Of a DNA stretch of 64,000 nucleotides, positions 57,509 through 64,000 are shown piece after piece; within the stretch, counting starts at the first letter, position 1; every line of letters starts with the position of its first letter. The stretch lies in the NCBI GenBank assembly GCA_030248215.1, contig JASANG010002855.1, positions 1 to 64,000 of the forward strand. Direction: 5' to 3'. Below the pieces are notes generated by a model. It was given only the letters and a program-made list of their open reading frames with translations. It was not told the origin of the DNA and did no database searches. Both the position numbers and the translations under genes were made by a program. The stretch comes from Enoplolaimus lenunculus (taxonomy: Eukaryota > Nematoda > Enoplea > Enoplida > Thoracostomopsidae).

Positions 57509-60500
57509 CTGAAATGCAAATTCACAATTAAAGTTACAACAGATTCTTGCAATTTTGAAGACAACGAAGCAGGATAAACTTAAGCTACTACAAGCATCGT
57601 ACAGTTCAATATTTAAACAAATACCACAAATGCTTCTGCGGAAACGATAACACGTGACGTGAACTATTAGTTTGTTTGTTTGCATTGCCCATAACCAAAC
57701 TGCTTTCGGTTATTGAAACAGGAAGTAGGCTGTTTCACGCGGGTTGTTCCATAGATCCATTACGGTGAGTGTTGTCGGACATGCTGGGCAGTTGAATAGA
57801 TGTTGGGCTGTGCGCCCCTCCATATTGCACTTTTCACACCCATTTGCAATTGCTGGGTTGACATGGTTGTTGTACAAGTTGAGTAGTGTGGAGTAACCAG
57901 ATCGGAGTTGGCTTAGCCAGGTGCGATGTCTTTTGGTCAGCGTCATCTCGCTTTGAAGTGCAATTAATTACAGTCTCCTTGCGAAAAAAAACGAAAAAAA
58001 TTAAAAAACATTTCTTAAACAAACCTTTTTATCAGTCGAGTCTGGATCAACGCTAAAAAATCCAATACGTTCAAACTGAAACTTGTCATAAGCTCGTGCG
58101 CCACTCACTGATTCATCGACAAACACGTTGCGAACGATTTCCAATGAATCCTAAAAACAACTGATCATGTTAATTATCGTTGCTTGCTGACCAGGGTTCC
58201 AATCGGAAGTAAATTTTGTCGCAAGCGGAATCGGAATCAAACTTTTTTGTCGCAACCGGAATTTAAGTTTTAGGGCGGAGGTACGGAATCCGATCCACCT
58301 TGGATTTTGATAAAATGATCCATATTATAGATCTCAACGAGCTGAATTCAACGATACCATTTTTATGGCTGCATAACCAATGGTTCAGAAGTTATGGCTC
58401 ACGAATTTATAGTGCAAACACGAACAGATTGGAACAGGAAGTATCTATCATTCACATGTTCGTAAAATATATATAAACTTAACCAGGTTTTTCCTTACAC
58501 AAACTTGATTGCTATTTGTACATGTTTTATATGGTAAAAAGTTAAAATTTAACGGGCCATAACTATTAAACCGAAGACTTTGCAGCGCTAAAAATGGCAC
58601 CGTCGAACTCTGAGCGTTGAAATCAATAAAATGAACTATTTTTATTAAATTCCTGATCCATATTCTGTACCTCTGCTAATTATATCAAAAACTAAGTGTA
58701 TGACTTTTAACTTTTTGTTGCATTATGTTTGTCAGTATTGTTCACAGTTTCAGTAAAAATTGCTTGTATAGCTGACTGTATTAGCGGTCTAATAACCTGT
58801 AAAATATGATATTAATGGAGGCCTGCCAAGTATAAGAGCAGCCTGTCAATTCTCAGAGCTCAGGAACAACTTGGCCTTAATGTTAAATGCGGTTAAGCAT
58901 TTTGAGCATTTCAAAACTTTAAATATGAAGTCTTATGAAATAATAAATAACAGGATACAGATTTTTAAAAATTAACCAATTCAATGAAGCGTCGTTTTTT
59001 AGTGAGGCTGACATCTCTGCTTGCCGCTATGAAGTACAATTTTAAGTTTAGATTTTGCTATTCGTCTAAAGAAAGGTAGAGCTTAAAGTTTTCAATTGCA
59101 GTCACAATGCCTAAACGAAATCCTAAACTTATAGAAATTGAAAAACTCATTGGAATATCAGTAAGCGCTTGTTACAATTTTTAAATTTTGAAACCCAAAA
59201 AGTTCTAATTCATATAAATTTCAGAAGACACTTCCTTCGTAAAGACGACATTAATAAAAAGTTACCGGATTACAGTCGCTCAAAAAGCCACCAGGAACTT
59301 CGTTCACATCTTCTGGATTTCTATTCTTGAAGCTAAAACAATTACAAAGTGTAAAAGCTTTATTATTGGCAAAACCCAACAAATATTTTTAATAAATATA
59401 AAGAAACGATTAATTTATGAACTACAGAAGCAAAAAACTCACAGTTTGTGATAAAGTCGAACTTCAGCTTTTCGAGGACATGAAACCCATTGAATGAACG
59501 CTTTAGGCTTATTCGCTTCGGACACCGGCTCCGATGTGACCAGAATTTTACTAATACGGCCAGTTGTATCCTGCAAGTAGTTACTAATCTGTATTTAGGC
59601 ACAAAACAACAGTAAAACATTAATTTTGAAATTAACAACGTAGGAGACTCATTGATAGCATAGTAATATTCAACGCTAAATGGCTGGCAATACAGTCACA
59701 GTCAGAATTTAGGACTTCTCAATTTTTACATTGCGTTTGGTTTTGCTTTGCGATAGTTTTGTGATTTCGTGTATGTAGGAATGTGTTTTCATTGCTATTT
59801 GAGTATGATTGCCATGATATTTTAATTCTGAATGTGCCTGTACAAAAGTGTTACAAAAGAAACCATGATTAAAAAACCTCGACACAAATTTTTGTGAAGT
59901 CTTGTTGAGTAAAAATGTGTGGTATACTTAATCAGAATTTAAATTATCAAAATATAAAAATAAAATCCTAAATACGAACCTTTTCAACGGACCTCGCTGT
60001 GATTACCAAACCAACGTGTTTCAATCCAACACTTTGAGCCAGAGTTAACCGCCGATAATTTTTATCGCTAACCTAAAACAGTTTATTTTATAAATCATCT
60101 GCAACCATATACACACAAGAAAAAGTACACAATATATACGCGTATGTATTTATAAAATGAAATATTTTAGCCCTCTAAATGTGTAACAACGCAAAACAAT
60201 ACGGCAAATAAAAAATTTTCGACTAAACAAATATCTAAACCTAGTCAAAATTAGCAAGTTTCAACAACCAAAAATTAAAATTTTTCATTAAAAAATGGGC
60301 TAAAATCCCAGATACACAAGTTAACATCATAAATAAACCACTTACTTCTACAAAATCAGATCGTTCAATATAGAGCGTTGTATCAAAAGGCACCGTATGA
60401 CTGCCTTTGCTCGGATCTGAAGGAAAGTCTGGCACCGTGATAAGATGAGGATATTTAGTGCTGGAAGTCGAAGGCGTCGATAAATTGGTTACAACAACTT

Positions 60501-63500
60501 CTACTGGATCAAACACAGCCATCGCTCTAAAATAAAATATTCCCATTTTAAACATTTGCCAATAACCCAAAATAATGTAACGTATACGAAAATTAAAATA
60601 TCCGACACTATTGTAACCAACCGATTAATCTATACTCAAATATAAACGTCAACATGAACGCAGTTTGCGTGAAAATAAATATTGTTAGCAATTCTTAAAA
60701 CGATGTACTCATAACTGCAATTGACATTGCAATAAAAGAACCTTTAAAAGTATAAGAACTACTTACTGTAAAACAGTTGTAGCATTAAAATGCGTTAAAA
60801 TTTCGGCAAATTATTTTGACAAATTCATCGTGAATAAAACGTCACCAAAATAATTCACAAATAAGTGAATTATAAGAGCAAGGTATGGCGGTGGTGGTGC
60901 TAAACATTACCCAAACCCAATTGCGTACAGTACATCCATCTGGTTTATGTACATATGAAATAGATTTATTTTTAAAAACTTTAAAACGGGTTAAAACCAA
61001 ATAAACAACATTTTTTAATTTATTTAAACAGTTTTATGTTGCATATTTATTTATTTATTTTTTACATATATACTGTTTAATGTAAATTATATATTACTTG
61101 ATATTTTAGAATCACATATGGCTTCCAAAGAAGATTCTAGATCTGTTGTTAGAAAAGAAAGAGTTGGTTCAGTTTCATGTGAGTTCAATTTCAAACCTGT
61201 TTGAATGCATTTAAAACTATATTTATGAAAATGAAACTGCAAACGTACACCATATTTCTCAAAATAGGTATACTAAACTAAAAACATATTGCGTACCTTG
61301 GAGCAGTGACGTTAAGCACATCTCTGACATTGGCTTCAAGCATTTGCGGATCAACCACTGCAATTGCAGTTGTCACTCCCATCTGCAAAGTGCATGCCAA
61401 ATTTAAAAAACTTAAAACCACCAAAGACGTTAATCTCAACCTTAGTCTCAAATGCGCCGAAAATTTCAGAGACTCAGACAGTCTCAGTCTCAGCTTTCTA
61501 AAAGTGTGAGGTTTCTAAATTGAGACTTTCAATATGGGTTCTATGCAGAGGTATGAGCTTTGTGAAACGATTTAGAACCGGATGCCCATTTCATAGCCGA
61601 AATCGAGACCCATCGAGTGTAAAAGTTACACAGACAACGTACTTCTTTTGTATTAAGTGCCAATATAATTACATTGAATTTAAATTAGCTTTTAAATCAT
61701 ACTCAATCAGAATTTTTGTTTTCTGACTTCCTGATTTGTAAATTTATTGCTTAGTTCGTTGAAATCATGTGTGCAAGTTGACAATTTCAGTTGTCCGTAT
61801 ACATTTCATATGCAAAAGAGATGGAAATTAATATGCGTAACCTACCGTGGGAATTTTGCAGCGCCTTGCACAAAGCTTTTTGTCTAGGGAATTCGTTTAA
61901 CAATCTTATGGGGCCTCGTGTTTATGCACGATGTGCAAAACACAACACGTACCGGTATAAAATTTTTGAAGTCACCATTGGGCGACATATGTTGTGGAAA
62001 CAAATATCGTGAGATTTACCCAATTTGCCCAGCAAACTAGATACGTGCTTACAAAATTTGAAACTTAAATCTTTTCTATAAATCTTAAATGGAGGTACAA
62101 AAATTTCCTGAGACGCTCAACAGTCTCATGCATATAGTCTCGGTTTCAACTTTTTCACGGAGACTCGCATTTTCGAAAACCAGCTTTTCCATATACTGCT
62201 TATTAGACAAACTTTGAATCAAGACAAGAGGATTACAGAATTACAAAATTTTCGAAAAATAAAACAAAACTCAAAACGATTACCTTTGCAACAAAATTAT
62301 TTATTGCTTCAGCCGGGAAACCGCGACGCCGCAAAGCGCTCAGTGTAAACAGTCGTGGATCATCCCAATCGCTGAAACAAATAACTACAGCAGAACAATC
62401 GCAAGGTTTTTACGGTACTGCAATAAACTTACAGTTACTTTGTGTTATCAGCTGGAAAAACAGATAGGCTCTGTGCAATTCATACGCCCTCGCAGCGTAT
62501 TCACATACGTATCTACTCGTACTACGCACCAAACCTACTGTATATAAGGTCATTAAAGATTTACATGGCTTGCGTAACTCAGAGGATAGAGCAGCGAATC
62601 GGTTACCCGTCTTTGATGGGTTCGTGGAAAAACACGTCAAAATCTTCGTGAAGAGCTCTATAGATTTGGACAACCAGCTCAGGAAAAGAAACAAAGAATT
62701 ACCGAACAATTTTGCTATCGATTAACTTCTGTATCTTTCGCTTTGATACAACGGTATAATTGACATTAAGGCGACCATACTCCCATTGAACAGGGCAATA
62801 AACGTCAAGAGCATTACACAGCCAGTAATACGATGAGCGTCTGTAGTTCAAAATAATATATAAGAAAACTTTCAAATATCACGCACAAATAACATTGCAT
62901 CGCCAGTTCATTGACCATGCGATCAACATAGTTATTCAGATTCATCATACAAGGGGCAAGCCCGATTGGTTTTTAATTATTTGAAAATTTATTGTTTATT
63001 TCAGTCATTTTTCAACACATAGACTAAACTGATTCAACAAGTGCAAAATAAGTTACACTGCTACAATTAAAAATCATATGAAACTGGAAGTATCCCAGCT
63101 CACTGCAATCCGAAAAAATATCGGCAACATTTGTTGCAGTGCCTATACCGCTTAAGCGGCACATCTTCATAATATGTTATTTTGAACCGTTAGTGCTAGA
63201 AAATAGAAAACTCCAAATTACACACATGCTGGCAATTAACTTTCGTACCTCGTTTGAAACTCTTTGGTACACAACGAGTGCGTAATATCTTCAATTGAAT
63301 CACAAAGGCAATGCGTGAAATCATAAGTTGGATAAATACACCTAAAACAAACAAACATAAACTAAAACAGAAACAAACATAAAAAGAAACAAACAAATAA
63401 ATAAATAAATAAACAAACAAACAAACAAACAACCCAGACACAAATTTTTCAAAAATAACAATTTCAAAATACAAACAAACTCAAAGCCCTTTTCATGTGA

Positions 63501-63657
63501 AATGAAATAAGTAAGTTTTAATTTACCATTTATTTCCAGTCCGATGATGTTCGACATATTTAATTCGATACGCCACCGGATCACGTTTTCCTTCCTCCAT
63601 TACGTGTTTCATTCGCAGTGTCGCTTCACCTTCTTCGAATTTTCCATTTTTCATATC
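57455..63657 (-). CDS. QARS1: Glutaminyl-tRNA synthetase, 3' twelve exons (5' part outside window)
   Basis: Cytosolic class I synthetase that charges tRNA-Gln with glutamine using ATP. Exons read in order: 63657-63527, 63341-63249, 62840-62703, 62371-62284, 61382-61297, 60526-60346, 60072-59980, 59570-59443, 59332-59266, 58150-58025 and 57508-57455, plus upstream exons not in view. All junctions are GT..AG and in phase. Catalytic-domain landmarks: [46 protein letters not shown], and VVSKRK, the KMSKS-equivalent loop. Then [19 protein letters not shown], and the anticodon-binding beta-barrels with [53 protein letters not shown] and [12 protein letters not shown] before the stop. These C-terminal motifs separate GlnRS from GluRS. 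The HIGH motif and N-terminal domain should lie to the right of the window. No damaging change is seen. Confidence 0.97.
57675..57966 (-). mobile_element. LINE 3' fragment (non-LTR retrotransposon) in last QARS intron
   Basis: About 80 codons open on the minus strand: [17 protein letters not shown], then a CxxC...H...C cluster ([17 protein letters not shown]) and [17 protein letters not shown]. This is the extreme C-terminus typical of Jockey/CR1-like LINE polyproteins. It stops at a TAA, followed by a short 3' tail ending in AACAAACAAAC. 5'-truncated, so dead on arrival; recent enough that the frame is still open. Confidence 0.8.
58025..58150 (-). CDS. QARS1: QARS exon
   Basis: [35 protein letters not shown]. 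Phase 0 at both ends. Confidence 0.97.
58151..59106. other. QARS intron; weak K remnant, otherwise nothing
   Basis: 58190-58290 has AATCGGAAGTAAATTTTGTC and GTCGCAACCGGAATTTAAG, decayed K ends. The rest is AT-rich intron. Confidence 0.4.
59107..59240 (+). other. Possible antisense mini-ORF across an intron-like gap
   Basis: ATG opens [18 protein letters not shown], then GTAAGC; after a TTTCAG acceptor near 59222 the frame reads KTLPS and stops, with ATTAATAAA following. Only 23 residues, no family. Could be coincidence. Confidence 0.15.
59266..59332 (-). CDS. QARS1: QARS exon
   Basis: [19 protein letters not shown]. The acceptor was chosen so that the split Leu codon (CT+C) is restored. Confidence 0.94.
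59443..59570 (-). CDS. QARS1: QARS exon
   Basis: [34 protein letters not shown]. Donor GTGAGT. Confidence 0.96.
59980..60072 (-). CDS. QARS1: QARS exon
   Basis: [28 protein letters not shown]. 31 codons in phase 0. Confidence 0.95.
60346..60526 (-). CDS. QARS1: QARS exon, start of anticodon-binding domain
   Basis: [42 protein letters not shown]. Donor GTAAGT. Confidence 0.96.
60527..61296. other. QARS intron, no feature recognised
   Basis: AT-rich intron of about 770 bp; nothing recognised. Confidence 0.5.
61297..61382 (-). CDS. QARS1: QARS exon
   Basis: [27 protein letters not shown]; joins R-AMAV of the next exon. Confidence 0.95.
61383..62283. other. QARS intron, no feature recognised
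   Basis: About 900 bp. GAGACTCAGACAGTCTCAGTC near 61470 and CTGAGACGCTCAACAGTCTC near 62110 resemble each other inverted, so a decayed short element is possible. Confidence 0.4.
62284..62371 (-). CDS. QARS1: QARS exon
   Basis: [28 protein letters not shown]. 29 codons plus one base. Confidence 0.97.
62566..62640 (+). pseudogene. tRNA-like sequence in QARS intron
   Basis: GTAACTCAGAGGATAGAGCAG is a good A-box and D-arm stretch; GATGGGTTCGTGG is a damaged B box. Probably a tRNA relic or SINE head. Confidence 0.35.
62703..62840 (-). CDS. QARS1: QARS exon with SKRK loop
   Basis: [33 protein letters not shown]. The SKRK loop stabilises the adenylation transition state in this class. Confidence 0.97.
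63249..63341 (-). CDS. QARS1: QARS exon
   Basis: [29 protein letters not shown]: active-site strand of class I GlnRS. Acceptor TTTTAG, donor GTACGA. Confidence 0.97.
63350..63432. repeat. (AAAC)n simple repeat
   Basis: AAACAAACAAAC-type run in a QARS intron. Confidence 0.9.
63527..63657 (-). CDS. QARS1: QARS exon (first in window)
   Basis: [35 protein letters not shown]. 43 codons plus TG; donor GTAAAT. Confidence 0.96.
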
Positions 63658-63839
63658 CTACAAAATTACAACAATTTTCACGGAAAATTTAAATTTTACC
63701 AAAATCAAAACGCTTTCGTTTTAGCCATTAAAATTCTTATTAACAAATTCATTTTATTATTAGCGTATTCAGTAAAACTATATTCACGTGTGCAAGTTTT
63801 TGCAACTAGAATTTGCAGCAGTAGGGTTAGGGTGAATCA

Positions 63840-63945
63840 AGCGTGAAAATATGCTAGAAGCTTACCAGATTGTTTCGATAGCTATAAGACCTATCACCAA
63901 CTCTTATAATAGGTGCTACACGCAATTGAGAATACAGGTACTAAA
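63840..63945. mobile_element. E-family right half
   Basis: AGACCTATCACCAACTCTTA to TGCTACACGCAATTGAGAATAC, in the QARS intron at the window edge. Confidence 0.6.
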
Positions 63946-64000
63946 AATTAGATTAATCTTACAAAACCAAAAAATCATCTTCAACCCCGGCCAATCCTGA

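Noticed and set aside
61306-61509. 67-residue plus-strand ORF
   Set aside because: Antisense shadow of a QARS exon.
62410-62709. 99-residue minus-strand ORF in QARS
   Set aside because: Out of frame with the QARS exon it overlaps and otherwise intronic.
63950-64000. Possible further QARS exon at the window edge
   Set aside because: The only donor nearby gives a frame with a stop in the phase required by the next exon.

Overview
The window looks like metazoan nuclear DNA: intron-rich genes with GT..AG splice sites, a kainate-type glutamate receptor, and very dense short transposable elements with terminal inverted repeats (TIRs). Exact TTAGGC hexamers, the telomere repeat typical of nematodes, recur throughout. 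A nematode host is therefore my best guess, but only a tentative one, because these hexamers sit inside a mobile element rather than at a chromosome end.

Layout. 1-3090 is a 21-bp minisatellite arranged in about 734-bp higher-order units. 3364-17232 (minus strand) is a ten-exon ionotropic glutamate receptor gene. Its splice phases all agree, giving a 700-residue protein with a signal peptide, a complete ligand-binding domain and all channel segments. It has no room for the usual amino-terminal domain, and the M1-to-pore loop is greatly enlarged. 17233-51240 is about 34 kb almost without recognisable genes, filled with nested short elements, a 29-bp minisatellite, a 146-bp tandem array and a few unassigned exon-like ORFs. 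51278-51661 (plus) is a small secreted, dibasic-processed precursor, possibly a neuropeptide. 55579-56403 (minus) is an intact single-exon PINX1 homologue. 57455-63657 (minus) holds the last twelve coding exons of glutaminyl-tRNA synthetase; the gene continues past the right edge.

Element families, named here by letter. A: hAT-like, TIR GGCCCATGTAAAGATCAGGG, 8-bp target duplications, carries short (TTAGGC)n tracts, about 34 copies or pieces. A2: sibling with TIR near GTTACTTTTAGGGG. B: TIR CACTGTAAATTCC, TA target. C: TIR CACTGCAAAAAATGGTGAGT, TA target. D: CAGGCCCGTAGCC, 8-bp target duplication. E: CCCGTATTCTCAAATG. F: CTGTAGTGACCCGAATAAGA, TA target. G: piggyBac-like, TTAA target, carries a tRNA-like module. 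H: AGGGTTGCGCTATAC palindrome, TA target. I: ACAAGAGTGTGCAACT. J: CACTCAAAATAATATTTC. K: CAGGGTGCAACCGG, 8-bp target duplication. L: ACGTTATAACCGGGGCAG. M: GCGGATCC-flanked relic. None of the copies seen encodes a transposase, so all look non-autonomous. Nested insertions (F, G, K, L and B inside A; C inside G and K; J inside I; D inside D) give a relative order of activity. The receptor, PINX1 and QARS are housekeeping or neuronal genes with no evident operon or shared pathway. All boundaries were read by eye, and remnants are approximate.
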